A stretch of 64,000 bases of DNA from the NCBI GenBank assembly GCA_015698045.1, contig BLAL01000051.1, forward strand, positions 186,001-250,000, written 5' to 3'. Source of the DNA: Rhizophagus clarus. Taxonomy: Eukaryota > Glomeromycota > Glomeromycetes > Glomerales > Glomeraceae. The notes below the pieces were generated by a model. The model saw nothing but the letters and a program-made list of their open reading frames with translations, did no database searches and had not been told where the DNA came from. Made by a program: the position numbers and the translations under genes. This document shows positions 44,101 through 56,030 of this stretch, in pieces. Within the stretch, counting starts at the first letter, position 1, and each line of letters opens with the position of its first letter.

Positions 44101-44370
44101 AATAGCACCAATCAATATTTCTTTCAAACAAAATGTTTGGAGTTAAATTCCACCCTGTCTCATTTATTTCTGCAACTATATTATTAGAAATATAACGTCT
44201 TACTGCGGCCACATTTTTTTTCCAGTTTAATAATTTTACAAGATTTTCACATTTACCGTATTTGTTTTTTTCATAACATTAAGAATTATTTTATCTATGG
44301 TTTTTTCCATAAAATAATAAAACGTGTCAAGTAGTTTAGCAGCACTCTTTATTTCTTTTTCGTCAAATTT
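44101..44370 (-). pseudogene. Gene fragment with homopolymer frameshift, unknown
   Basis: The minus strand reads KFDEKEIKSAAKLLDTFYYF then MEKTIDKIILNVMKK. After a slip in an A-run near 44275 it reads NKYGKCENLVKLLNWKKNVA then AVRRYISNNIVAEINETGW to a stop after IDWCY. No start codon context; family unknown. Confidence 0.4.
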
Positions 44371-44749
44371 AAAAAATGGAAATCAAATTTAAATTTTTTA
44401 TATATTAAATGGTCCAATACTGACAAGATGAACGTACACACCTGGATATAATTCAATTTTAAAATCGCTGAAATTGATATAATCCGGGGTATATTAAGCA
44501 ATGCTATACAGTACTTATATTTTATTTAATCAATAACAGTCGTTTAAATAAAATTGGATTGATAAATTAATTCGTTTCAAGTAAAAATTAAGTTTCAAAT
44601 TATATAATTATAGCATTACTGGAATAAATAAAGATAACTATACTTGGATTGCTGCAAATATCGTAAATGTGCTTATGTTCGATTAACACTATAAATAAAT
44701 ATTATTATATGAATATAATTAATTCTCTAAAGCAAAAAATTTTAAAAAT

Positions 44750-44962
44750 ATGGGATTTCAATCATTTTATTTGCTTGTTCGTAAAGAATTAAGCTGGGTC
44801 AATTCTATTCAATTAAATAGTACTTTTTATTCTGCGATGCATACAGACTACATTATTAAAATTATTCGATTATTTGCTAAGTTAAGATTATTGTTGTCAA
44901 TTACTTATCGTTATCTGTCACCTTTTTATAATGCTTATGAAGTATATAATATTTTAACGTAA
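44750..44962 (+). CDS. Possible small protein, 70 aa
   Basis: ATG-started ORF, hydrophobic in its second half (IIKIIRLFAKLRLLLSITYRYLSPFY). A TATAAATAAAT lies about 60 bp upstream. No family, no signal peptide. It may be chance. Surrounding 43600-44100 and 44970-45920 are spacer. Confidence 0.2.
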   Translation: MGFQSFYLLVRKELSWVNSIQLNSTFYSAMHTDYIIKIIRLFAKLRLLLSITYRYLSPFYNAYEVYNILT

Positions 44963-45922
44963 GTTCATTGTTTTATAACACTAGTAAGCGTTATTAACAA
45001 CATAGAAATAAATTATAAAATCGTATTGTATAACGATTTATAAAACACTGCCGATTAATTCAAGAAACTCCGCTCAGATTATATAGTACACGGGGTGTTA
45101 TGTGAGAAGAAGGGTACTATAATAGTGTTATATTGAAAGACGGTACAGTACAAATCATGTAAAATTATGTGTGAAATCAAAATTTTTGCAAATGATAATT
45201 AATTGAAAGCTTTGAATGTGTAACAATGCTATTTATGAATAAAGCTACAGTTTTTTAACTTTTATTAGTTAATTAATAGATTTAGTGTATTTTATTAAAT
45301 GATTAGTATCATATGCTTTGCAAACGATAATTGATTAATAACAGATAATTTTAAAATTTTGTAATAAGTACTTTTCAACTGAGAAAGGGAGTGTTATTAA
45401 AGGGTAGTTTATTTTCACATCGAATAAATAATTTATGTAATTACGATTATTTTTAGTCAAATAAATACATAATATTAAAAGAAACATTTGTTAAATAATC
45501 CATTAAATCATAATTATAAAATAAGAACAACTTCAAATAATCAGTAATAAATACAAAGCGTAAGTTTGACTTTTTAATAACATTATAATAACAATTAATA
45601 ATAAACTTAATAATGCTATGTAAAAATTGAAATATTAGAAAATTATAAATTCACGAGTTATAATAGGTTTAATTAGAATAATTAACAATTATAGTATAGC
45701 TTATACTTTTAAGAGATAAAGTAGGCGTTATAAAACAATTATAAGACGGATGAATTTGTTTAAACAATAGAAACCACAAAAATCACAAACTAATGGTATT
45801 GAACTATAGATGGCGTAACATTTGAATAAAATCTAGATTTGCAAGATATTGTATAATGATTTATCGAAAATACACAATTAATCGTATTATAATATTATTT
45901 GAAATGTATTTTAAATAATAAT

Positions 45923-45930
45923 TATAAAAA
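45923..45930 (+). promoter_or_regulatory. TATA box (TATAAAAA)
   Basis: TATAAAAAGAG lies 31 bp upstream of the MATA_HMG start codon at 45961. Confidence 0.5.
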
Positions 45931-45960
45931 GAGCGTATCGTTTTTATTTTGCCTTCAATT

Positions 45961-46740
45961 ATGATAAAAAATACAGAAAAATCTTTCCCAATCGATAAAA
46001 TTACAAATTCTGGCGTTTCTGTACAAGAACAAATTAGATATTTCAATATCGATAATTATCTTAAAAATTTGATTATTAATCATAAAGAAACTGAAAGAAT
46101 TAAAAAAATAAAACAGTTGTTTAATGAATTTATTAATACTTATAGTGATTTCAAAACTATTCTAAGTATTCAAGACTTATTGTCATCATCCAAAGCAACG
46201 AGATCAAAATCGGTACCAAGGCCTCAGAACGCATGGGTGCTATTTCGCAAAAATCTTTCTAAAGGACTTAATTTGTCAGTCGGACAAACTTCCGGTATCG
46301 CTTCTTATTTATGGAAAAATAAATCAGAACGTGAATTAAAATTTTGGAAGGCATTACATCAAATAATAAAAGAAATACATGCAGCAGAGAATCCAGGTTA
46401 CATATACAAACCTAATAGAATGAATAATCAAAATATAAAAACACATGAGTCATCTGATAATTTAGAAATCAATAGTTTAATATCAGAAAATCAAACGACA
46501 AAACAAAATGATAAAGGCGATATTGACTTATTTGAAGTTGACATTGACATGATTGATGCAGAACTTTATCAATCATCTTTTTATGACGCTTCCTTTTATG
46601 GCAATGAATTATTCGACACTAGTTTATACGACACATCGTTATATGATTTATCATTAGATTTTATGGATCCAAATCCTATAGATTCCTCCTTTTCATTTAT
46701 AGATCCTTGTTTAATAGATAATTCATTAAATTTTTCTTAA
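45961..46740 (+). CDS. MATA_HMG-box transcription factor
   Basis: Intact intronless ORF of 259 aa. The HMG box (about residues 86-150) has the MATA order: PRPQNAWVLFRKNLSKGLNL, SGIASYLWKNKSERELKFWK, and HQIIKEIHAAENPGYIYKP. These match PRP-NAFILYR, W-x-E and H-x-x-x-NPxYxYxP, the DNA-contacting and hydrophobic-core positions. The C-terminal third is acidic and repetitive, with YDASFYGNELFDTSLYDTSL and FMDPNPIDSSFSFIDP, like an activation domain. Such genes are greatly expanded in AM fungi, so mating-type function should not be assumed. I start at ATG 45961 because nothing closer to the TATA box is an ATG. Confidence 0.88.
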   Translation: MIKNTEKSFPIDKITNSGVSVQEQIRYFNIDNYLKNLIINHKETERIKKIKQLFNEFINTYSDFKTILSIQDLLSSSKATRSKSVPRPQNAWVLFRKNLSKGLNLSVGQTSGIASYLWKNKSERELKFWKALHQIIKEIHAAENPGYIYKPNRMNNQNIKTHESSDNLEINSLISENQTTKQNDKGDIDLFEVDIDMIDAELYQSSFYDASFYGNELFDTSLYDTSLYDLSLDFMDPNPIDSSFSFIDPCLIDNSLNFS

Positions 46741-49700
46741 GCATAAAAAATTAATAGTCAAATTAAAATCAAATTATATGTTTCTCTGTTAATGATTAGT
46801 AATGTTTATAACGCAAATGTTGATTTTATTTAATAAAACTATATTAGCCTATTAGTAATAAATATTCCAAATAAATAACTATAATTATGATATTGTATTA
46901 AAAATATCGTCGAGATGAAACAATGATATTAAATTATTTTTATGCAAAATTCTTTGTTATTAACTGAATACTTTGTTATCATTTTGTGTAACTTGAGTAT
47001 TAATGCAAACTGAGATAGTCATGCTATTTTCTTTTTAAAAACATTTTTAAAAATCATAAAACAAATTATATAGCAAAATTTCAAAGTATTCAAAATAATA
47101 AGTACAATAATATAGGTGCTTAGGACACATTACTCATCATTCATTATAATTTCTTAGAAAATTGGATTAATATTTATAACAGAAATTGTATTTTTTTGAT
47201 TCTAAAAATGAAGAAGTAATGAAGAAATAATGACAATTAATTATGATTGTTAACAGAAAATCAGTTCGCATATTTAAATTAGATATTTATGATATATTAA
47301 TCATGAAAAAATTTGTTAATTATTATAAACCGCATAATATTTATGAGAATATATAAAGCTTATCAATTTTATACATATAATGACGATGATTAATTATTTT
47401 AAATGAATAGGAATTGAATAAAAATTTACATATTACTGTACATATTTGATAATACAAAAAATGGTATTTTTTATTGGCTCTTAAGTGCGTTAAAAGTTTC
47501 TTAAAATTTATTAACTTTAATTTATAATAGAACTATCAATTATAATATAATTTTCACAATCTACAAACTTTTATTACATACTCGAAAATAATTTTTACTT
47601 TCGGCGCATAGTTATTGCGATGGCAATTTTATGAAACGATTATACAATTTTTTTCATTACTAAAGTAATCACACAAATAAAGCCTTTTCGAGATGTTTGT
47701 GATTATTTTAATAGTAAAACCAATATAGAATATCAACTTTTATAATATATTAAATGTAATTAGCATTAAAAAAAAATCCTTCGTGTTTAATAATCTAGAA
47801 ACTTATTAAATATTAAGTTATGAAGATAAAATCGCTATTGATTTATTAAATTGGTAATTTTTTCAAATTATATTTTACTTGTGAACAATTATTTTAAACT
47901 TACATTATTAAAACAGCAAAAAAAATTAATTGTTGCATTTAAAAAGCTGTTGCTCATATTTATTCAAATTATTATGAATTCTATTTTCCATTTACAAACG
48001 AAACTGAGTTAGTTGATTTTGCACTTATTTGATATTTCAAATAGTCGTGATATTAAATCAGAATATGTGAATAGTTACGGTATTATGATTAACCATTTTT
48101 GATTTTTTTATTTATAGTAAGTTAAAAATTAATCGAATATATCAAATAATAAAAAATTTTTATATAATAAGCTTGTCTAAATATTAAAATTTATCAGGGT
48201 ATCTCATCTATTTATATGAATACACTAATAATAATTAGGGCAAATTATTAAACTGCGACGACTATACAAACGCCATTTTTTTAATTTGAATACACAATAT
48301 TTAAAGTGTTTGTATTATATTTGCATTTAATATTTTGCATTAAATTCGTTAGGCGAAACGAATATCGATTAAATTTATTTAATTTATGTATTTACTGCCC
48401 GAAATAAAATAAATTAAGCGATTTATATGTAACTATTCTCAGTTACATTAAGCCACAATATGTACATTGAATAATATTGTGCGGTAAATTGCGAAATTGT
48501 GATTTTTGAAATTTGTTACACAAGTAATATAAAAATTTATTACCTTTCTTCTTTCTCAGTATAATAAAAAAGTTAATTATCAAAACAATTCGTAATTTTG
48601 TATTAATGTATAAAAGAAATAACAAAGATCTTGTCAATTATCTGAAAATTTATTTCCGCGTATAAATTAATCTTACTTTTCTTGAATAGTTTAATATTTA
48701 AACGAATTAAGAGTTTCAAAGTTACAAATATAGTAATTTATTACATTTCACAGATCACTTTGTGTAAAATCTCATTTTATTGGTGAAATCCAAAACGTTG
48801 AATATAGATATTTAAAAGAGAACCTTTAAAAGTCTTTGTAAAATACCAATCGATATTTCTGTAAACAAAAATAATTCTATCCCTTAAACTGGTTTGCAAG
48901 CAATTTTGCCAGCAATTTCGTTTTTTAATTATGATATTTTAAAAGTAAATATTTTAAAGTGAAATATCTTTTTATCTTTTAACCCTAGAAATATCAAATT
49001 AACATTATTTGATGCGTTTTAATAAGAAGAATCTGATAGAATAAAAATTTTTTTTCTGCAAATATTAAATGACAGTGTATTTCATAAAATTTAAAATTTA
49101 TATATTGATTAAGGTTTGTTGCCGTAAGTAACGATTATTATATACGGAATTACAACTTTTAGCAGTTGTAATATTATAAACGTAAGCTATAAATTGGCTG
49201 TAAATGCTACACTATTGTGGTTAGCTAAAAGATGTTAATTCTGATTTACAACATTTATATTTACTTGACTTTTGGAATACAACTATTTACAGAGACCAAC
49301 CCTAAATATTGATGTAACTTTTTGTCTATCAGCTCTAGAGATATGATTTTATTATTATTAAATGCGTTTTAATAAGAGGTCTCTAACAAATTCTGTTTCA
49401 TCTTTCTACGATTAATAGATCTTAATTTAATTTGAAAATATAAAAATTTTAAAATTAATTTTAACCATTACAATTTAAGAGTTATTGATTAATGTATTGA
49501 TATCTATAAAGCAATAAGTTAATAAATCATGTATTATAACTCTGAGTGAATAAAAATTACTATTTTTTGTGCGATTCTATTTTTCTAGATTTTTTCACAT
49601 TTTTAATAATAAATCATAAATATTGTAATAAATAAAACAATACAATGGTTCCGATCAGTTGTATTTTTTGGTTGATTGAGATTTAATTTGATTGGCCAGA

Positions 49701-51420
49701 ACTTACTGTATTTGTTTACGTGACCAATTTTTTAATCGACCGCAAATAAATAATCCTATTGGCACAACACAAATCAACTCAAAAAACAAGTGACCGAAAT
49801 TGAACAAAGTTAATGCATATCAATTAATCAATTAATTTATTTTTTTTATTGTATTTATAAAATATATAAATATGAATAAAACATAAACTGGTTTTTTCTA
49901 ATCAATAATGATTAAAATTTACAAAATTACAGTTCTAAAGCTTTATCATTACAATCATAAAGACGGGTTAAGAAAATTTGTAATTCTCAAAAAATTTGCT
50001 AATTTTCTTCGTAATTTTTATGATAAAATAACTCAATAAAATAATATATATTTATTGATTTACATTATTCTCAATACTTATATCTCTCTAACAGATTGAA
50101 TATTAGAAACTTATTTGCTTTATGTTCTTAAAAATAGCGTCCTTTTAAATTACTATTCGATTTAAACTCATATTCTTTACTAGTTTATTTAATGTAATTT
50201 CACATTCAAAACTTATTGAATTTGGCATCTAATAAGCGATTATCATCAAATGAGCATAAAATATATAAAATTATTTCTTAAAACTTCTTCAAATATTCGT
50301 TTTATTTTCTAATTTTAAATCCTTAGCAAATTATTCTACATTAAAGTGATTATTGCACCTATAGAAGATTGGTAAAAATAATTTTATTTAAATGTAAAGT
50401 ATTTGTTTATTATAAGAACCTACAAAATTAACCAATTATATTTCAGAAAGTAATAAACTAAATTTATAGTAATTTTACTCAAATTATATATTAATTATTA
50501 TTTATTTTAAATTTAATAAAGTAATGTGAAATGCAATTTGCCACTTACAAATTGATATTTATTCTATATAAAAATATGATTATGTTAATAGCAAAAATTT
50601 AGTTCATTATTATATTATTTTATTAACATATTTAAAATAGAATAAATATAATAGAAAACGGAATAATAAATAAATTAAATAGATCGAATAATTAAGGATA
50701 AAAAAAGCATCAAATGCTCTAAAATAATTTTCCTTATAATACAATTTTCTTTCACTTATGTACGAATTAAATAAATTTGTGCTGCGTTGTAATTTAATTA
50801 AACATTTATTATTTCATAATTATATTTTTTGATTAGTTGCGATGCAGCATTAAGTGAGCATGTGACATTATTACTTATCATTTATGCATAATGGATATTT
50901 AGTTTATAAATGGCAAAAAAATTTTAGATGCCCATTAGTGGTCAGATGACAATATCAAATATCATTTGGCTAATTTATTTAATTTTCATTCGTTTTAATA
51001 CGTAAAGCAATGATATTTTAATCGAGTCTAATTAAAATGAAGCGTTACGTTTAATTGATGTGATTTTCGACATATATCTTTGAATGTCTTAATTAATCTT
51101 ATTTCATATCATTTTTTAAGTTACTTTTATTAATTGTATTATACATACAGTATATAAATATAAACATTATAAAGACGATCAAATAAATTTGATTAAATTA
51201 TATTATAATTATATACATATAAACTTTATAAAAACTGTCAAGAAACTGCAGCGATGTTGAACATAACAGTTAAAAATTTATTTAAATAATTAAAAAAAGT
51301 TATTATTGAATAAAATATGTAAAATGTGTAGCAAAAATGTAATAATGTTTTCATTTTAATACATAAAATAGTAACGAAAATAATATAAAATAGTCAATTA
51401 AACAGTGTCAATTCAAATCT
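46741..51420. other. 4.7-kb AT-rich spacer; one diverged duplication
   Basis: No supported gene. ATGCGTTTTAATAAGA with related flanks occurs at about 49014 and 49362, suggesting an old ~350-bp duplication. A minus-strand open frame at 48443-48637 has only low-complexity hydrophobic content. Confidence 0.45.
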
Positions 51421-51430
51421 AACAACCATA

Positions 51431-52051
51431 TTAACTTTTCGATCTTAATCTCAAAATGAAATGTATAACATTCTGAATTTTTTTTTTCAAAATAAAAATA
51501 AATGTTTCATTATTTAATAACTCCCTAATATTAAAGTTTAACTTGTAACGTTTTGTTAATTTTGATGACTTATTTAATGAAATGATCCAGTGTTTTTTCA
51601 TAATTTTATCGAATTTATATTTTTGCAAATAGTTATATTTAGATTTGATATTTATATTCTGAATAAAACATAATTGAATGTAATTCACATTTTCTAGCAA
51701 AATTTGATTTTGAGAAAATGTAACGAAAATTCCGTTTTCCGTCAGAAATGTACTATTGTAATTGGCAAGATAAATATTTGTTTGATCTTTAAAATTTATT
51801 GTTTTTAATGGATATTTTGAAGTGAAAATTTTAAACTGCAAATTTTTTTTAATATAGTCATTTAAAGACTTTTGAGTAGCAAACTTTATAAGTTCATTCC
51901 AATGTTTACAAATTATTTTTAGCGATATGACGTATTCAAAATTAGAAATTATAATTAATTCAGTTAATATATAAATTAATAATTCATTTGGTAATGAATT
52001 TATCAAAAATTTAACGAATTTAATAAATTTATCTGAAGAATTATATCGCAT
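51431..52051 (-). CDS. F-box-like protein
   Basis: Intact 206-aa ORF from ATG 52051 with a TATATATAA box about 35 bp upstream. Residues about 15-55 fit an F-box: INSLPNELLIYILTELII, LKIICKHWNELI (the LP-E-L and C-x-W positions). F-box proteins connect targets to Skp1-cullin ubiquitin ligases. The remaining C-terminal part is short, basic and without LRR or WD repeats, and it holds a β-rich stretch (LTENGIFVTFSQNQILLENV). The substrate domain is unrecognised. No defects seen. Confidence 0.65.
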   Translation of the reverse strand: MRYNSSDKFIKFVKFLINSLPNELLIYILTELIIISNFEYVISLKIICKHWNELIKFATQKSLNDYIKKNLQFKIFTSKYPLKTINFKDQTNIYLANYNSTFLTENGIFVTFSQNQILLENVNYIQLCFIQNINIKSKYNYLQKYKFDKIMKKHWIISLNKSSKLTKRYKLNFNIRELLNNETFIFILKKKIQNVIHFILRLRSKS

Positions 52052-52546
52052 ATAAAATTTAATACATTAATAATAAATTATATATATATTTTATTTGTAT
52101 TATGATTTTGCAATACTAATAAACTAAATAGCAAAAGCCAAATTTCGGCCAAGAGTATTAACGCTTATTAGAATTTGACAAAAATGCCAAGACAAACTCT
52201 TGTTATAGATTAAACTACGACAAAAGTGACTCAGAACGTACTGGAAAGTAAAGAAGTATCCACTCATATAAAAGCTTTTAAAAGCAAAATAAATCAGATT
52301 TGGATAAAAGTATTTATTAATGTAATCGACTGCATACGTCACAATTAATACAGAAAAGTCTAATCTATATTACTAGAAACAAACTAACTACTCAAAAAAA
52401 AGTGAAACATAAAAGAAATCTGACAGTCATAAAAGTATTTGTTATGTTTACTTTGAATGCTTGCATTTCTTCAAAATTTATGACATCAGATGAATATTTA
52501 AAACAAACATAGAGTATAATCAATCCTAAAATTCTTAATTAGTTTT

Positions 52547-53480
52547 CTATCTCAATAAAAAATTATAAAAGGAAGCTTTAAAGTAAAATGATATAAGACT
52601 TAATGAAACTAATAAGAATAAACAACTGCAGCCAGACAAAATAATGGCGGGACCAGTATGATTACCATCAATACCAGGAAAAGTACCAATAACATTAAAT
52701 ACTAATGAAAATAATGAGAATGTAATGATAAATGAAACTAAATTAAAAGTGAAAGAAACTAATAAAATAAATAAAGTTGTTAAATAGCAATAAATTTTAT
52801 TGTTAGAATTTGTTATTAACAATAAAATTAAAGCCATCAAATTAAAAATTGATGCAATAATAATGGGACGAGCTATCCATCCGGATTTATCATAAGTAGG
52901 TGCTTTAGGAACAAAATTATCAAAGGCTGATAATAAAGTATTGAGAGCTTCTCGTCTAATTTTATCAATTTCTCCTACTGCTGTGTCGGTTACATTTTGT
53001 ATTGTATTGCCAGCATCTGTTGTAGCATTATTTAAAGAATTACCGACGTTTTGAGCTGCATTCCCTATTGAACTACCAATTTCATTTGGATTAATGTTAA
53101 TGTTACGTTTATGTACTTGTCCAGATTGTATTACTTCAGATGTTGGTGCTAAAACAAAATACTTTAACCATTATATTTCTTCAAATGAATGAATTATAAA
53201 TTAATTTATAAATAAATACAATTCTATCTTTATCAAAGTTGTGTGACAATTGTAAAATGCAAGAATTATCGATGCAATAACCCATCAGGGTAAATATTAT
53301 ATCGTTTTTTTGAAGGATTTCAATTATAGGTTCACTAAAAGTAAATTTACTTAAAAATACGCTACCATTTATGCTACCTATTAAAATGGTTGTTAAAAAT
53401 AATAAAGATAAAAAAACAAATATTGCAATAGTAGCTCTTAATTTATCTTTGTAAAAATCACTGATGATTTTTTTAGACAT
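52547..53480 (-). CDS. SUR7/PalI-family membrane protein, 2 exons (junction unresolved)
   Basis: Exon 1 from ATG 53480 codes MSKKIISDFYKDKLRATIAI, membrane segment 1 (FVFLSLLFLTTILIG) and a claudin/SUR7-type Cys motif (IIFTLMGYCIDNSC). Exon 2 from a TTTTAG acceptor (first base 53148) codes APTSEVIQSGQ, an amphipathic linker, then GWIARPIIIASIFNLMALI and three further membrane segments to a stop at 52547. The four-pass topology with a Cys pair in the first loop is that of fungal SUR7/PalI proteins (plasma-membrane eisosomes, Rim9/PalI pH sensing). The nearest GT donor (53219) leaves a one-base phase mismatch with exon 2, so the splice junction is unresolved or lightly damaged. A TTTATAAATACC box is upstream. 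Paralogous pseudogene at 15140-15998. Confidence 0.7.
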
Positions 53481-54020
53481 TACTTTGCTATAAGTATGAT
53501 AATTTTTAGGTATTTATAAAAATTCATAAAATATATTTAATTCAAAGTATTAATTCTAGACAAACATATTTGTATTTTAAGTCTTTTATGATGTAATTAT
53601 AAAATTAGTGCGATTTATAACAACTTGCATTTAAAAATGTATACTATTACCACAACAAAATACTAACAAGTATTAGATCAAAATAAGCAATAATACAAGA
53701 AAAACAGTACTCGTATTATTACTGTTTTTTTAATTATTAAATTAATTTTTTGCTCTTACCATAAAAATCTGAGCGTTCGTTAAAAATTACAGAAATGAAA
53801 AATCATTATTAAACAATTAAAACTTTTTACTAGTAATAATATAAATAATAATTTAAAATACAAATTTGATTCATTAGAAAGTGGTAGTAATAACATTCGA
53901 TCTTAATTTGTAAAGCCACATAGATAAATAATTTAACTTACATATTATTTATATACGATTTTTTCTTTGGTTCTCCGTAGAGTTGCCTCGTTACTTTAGT
54001 TAATCTGATTTTAAGAAGTA

Positions 54021-54399
54021 CAGTCGCCTCTGGATATAACAGAACTATAACAAACCTGTATGTACCCGAACACTCGATATACCGAACCCAAGTTTGCAGA
54101 TCTGATTTTTTATAATCATTTACACTGGATATAACGAACTTTTATGATAAAATCTTATATATCACATCTGAACTCGATTTGACGAGCCCAATATATTAGC
54201 CATGTATTCGTTATACTGAACAGTCATGTGATCATACACTAATTCAGGCCAATTTTATAGCGCTGACCAAACAATAAACAAATAGTGATTTAATTTATGT
54301 TATCATATACGAAATTATAATCTGACCATATTCATTATCTAGAACAGAAATTTATATAATGAATTCACGATATCAGATATACCAAAGGTTCGTTATATA
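54021..54399. mobile_element. Pogo/Tigger-like (Tc1/mariner) element relic
   Basis: Starts CAGTCGCCTCTGGATATAAC right after TA and contains several internal GATATA(A)CGAAC-like repeats (54074, 54128, 54388), typical of pogo/Tigger ends. Its right end is not recognisable and is disrupted by the nested MITE at 54408. The left end also matches the right end of 56295-56660 as an inverted repeat, so one 2640-bp element (54021-56660) is an alternative reading. Confidence 0.55.
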
Positions 54400-54407
54400 A
54401 TTATATC

Positions 54408-54548
54408 CTGTGTTGGATTTGGACAATGTCCAATTGATTTAATTGGTCATTGGACATCCAATTGGGAAATGTCCATATTGTCAAATCATATAATATAAAA
54501 ATAATATATGTTCATTTTGATATCCAATTGAACAAATTTCCAACACTG
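54408..54548. mobile_element. 141-bp hAT-like MITE nested in the pogo relic
   Basis: Terminal inverted repeats C[TA]GTGTTGGA/TCCAACACTG with CCAATTG boxes inside. It is flanked by the exact 8-bp duplication ATTATATC (54400-54407 and 54549-54556). The 8-bp duplication and CAGTG-type ends indicate a non-autonomous hAT element. Confidence 0.75.
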
Positions 54549-54775
54549 ATTATATCCGTACAATATGTTTACATAAATCACATGCTTGTCATTAATAAAA
54601 CTGCATAATAAAAATAAAAACAAAAAAATGTAACTTAATATTGTATTAAATGTTGAATAAATTTATATTCAAAAATTAAGTTTATTTTAAATATATTTAG
54701 ATATTAAATAATAGTATAAATTTGTTATAAACTAATTGATTTTGTTAAAATCTGATAATTTAGACATTTTAATAA

Positions 54776-55162
54776 TTAAAATAACTTAGATGAATTTTTG
54801 CTTATTTCATATTTATGATTATTACTTTTTGAAAATTTAGGACCGATTTCTTTTTTATGAGATAAGTTTAGTATATTAGCGATAAGTTCTTTGAGATTAT
54901 CATTATCATCTATACTTTTATTTTCCTTTATAATGATCGCTGTACCAAAAACATTCGATTTTAAATCAGTTATATTTTTAAAAAATTTATTTTCTGTACT
55001 ATCATAACAGGCATAACTTTTGTATAATAATATGTAATTTTCGTAAATATTTTCTTCAATATATTCGTCATTACAGATACTTAGATTTGCTTTTTTTTTG
55101 CGATCAATTTTTCCATTTACATAAATCACCCAAACATAATGATCTTTCATCAAGTTTTGCAT
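54776..55162 (-). CDS. 128-aa protein, probable member of the IY-V/KNKSID family
   Basis: Intact ORF from ATG 55162. It shares order and spacing with the gene at 34219-34808: VWVIYVNGKID versus LLGIYIPPKIG near the N-terminus, and GTAIIIKENKSIDDNDNLKE versus GPVIIFKKNKSSIDFDNNIN later. It lacks the C-terminal Cys cluster of the other protein. No family recognised. It sits inside the MITE-rich segment, and a TATA-like sequence lies upstream at about 55195. Confidence 0.45.
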   Translation of the reverse strand: MQNLMKDHYVWVIYVNGKIDRKKKANLSICNDEYIEENIYENYILLYKSYACYDSTENKFFKNITDLKSNVFGTAIIIKENKSIDDNDNLKELIANILNLSHKKEIGPKFSKSNNHKYEISKNSSKLF

Positions 55163-55390
55163 GTTTGATAATTATGTTAATACTAATTTCATAAATATTT
55201 ATATAAAATAAATAATACAATTAATATTTTGATAAAAATTACTGATACTAATAAATTAAACCAACATAATATAGTAAATACACAATAGTTAATATAATAA
55301 TTTTTTTATATTTGCAAATATTATATTTCATTTACAATAATATCATTAAATGAAAAATACTGCTTTAACAACTAGTAACAATTCATATTT

Positions 55391-55546
55391 GGGCGTGCGT
55401 CAGTAGAAAAGGGGGAAATCGACTTTTTTTTTGTAATTTTGGTTATTAAGCTAATTTTGTGCACATGACCGAGATCAGCAAAGTGGTCCAATAAAATAAA
55501 TTTTGAAAAAAAAGTCGATTTCCCCCTTTTCTACTGACGCACGCCC
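55391..55546. mobile_element. 156-bp MITE with perfect 41-bp terminal inverted repeats
   Basis: Arms 55391-55431 and 55506-55546 are exact reverse complements, starting GGGCGTGCGTCAGTAGAAAA and ending in a T-run, around a 74-bp core. ATTT flanks both sides as a possible 4-bp target duplication. Perfect arms imply a young or hairpin-conserved element. Confidence 0.85.
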
Positions 55547-56030
55547 ATTTATTAACGAAAAAATTGTAATTTTAACAAATATTGTATTAATTTGTACTTG
55601 CAATTATTATCCAGTTTTTTTAATGAGTTGTAATTAGTATAATGTATAATGAATATAAAAAATGGTATTGTTCACTAGAGTGTATGTATGCAAAAAAATA
55701 ATTTTCACATTGAAAATTAAAATAAACACTTTATAATACTGTATAATAATTGGCTAAAAATATTTTATATGAACTTTTGATATTTTCGCTATTTCAAAAA
55801 ATCTTATGGAAAGAATAATTCTACTTCAGTTTGAAAATTAATTCGAAAGCTCTAAGAAGCTTTTTTATTGAGTTAATATAAATTTGTCAAACAAAATCTT
55901 TTTCTTTTCTAATTAGCATGCACTTTACTAAATTTTAATTGAAAATATATAATTAAGTATTTCGTTATAAGAAGAAGTAAGTAAATTAAAGCAAAATTAG
56001 ATAAATAACTCTAATTTATCCCCTATGAAA

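Noticed and set aside
48443..48637. 64-aa hydrophobic minus-strand frame
   Set aside because: Low-complexity Ile/Leu content expected from AT-rich DNA; no promoter or family signal.
52124..52342. 72-aa aromatic minus-strand frame
   Set aside because: The opposite strand gives an equally long frame broken by a stop; neither has a recognisable domain or promoter.
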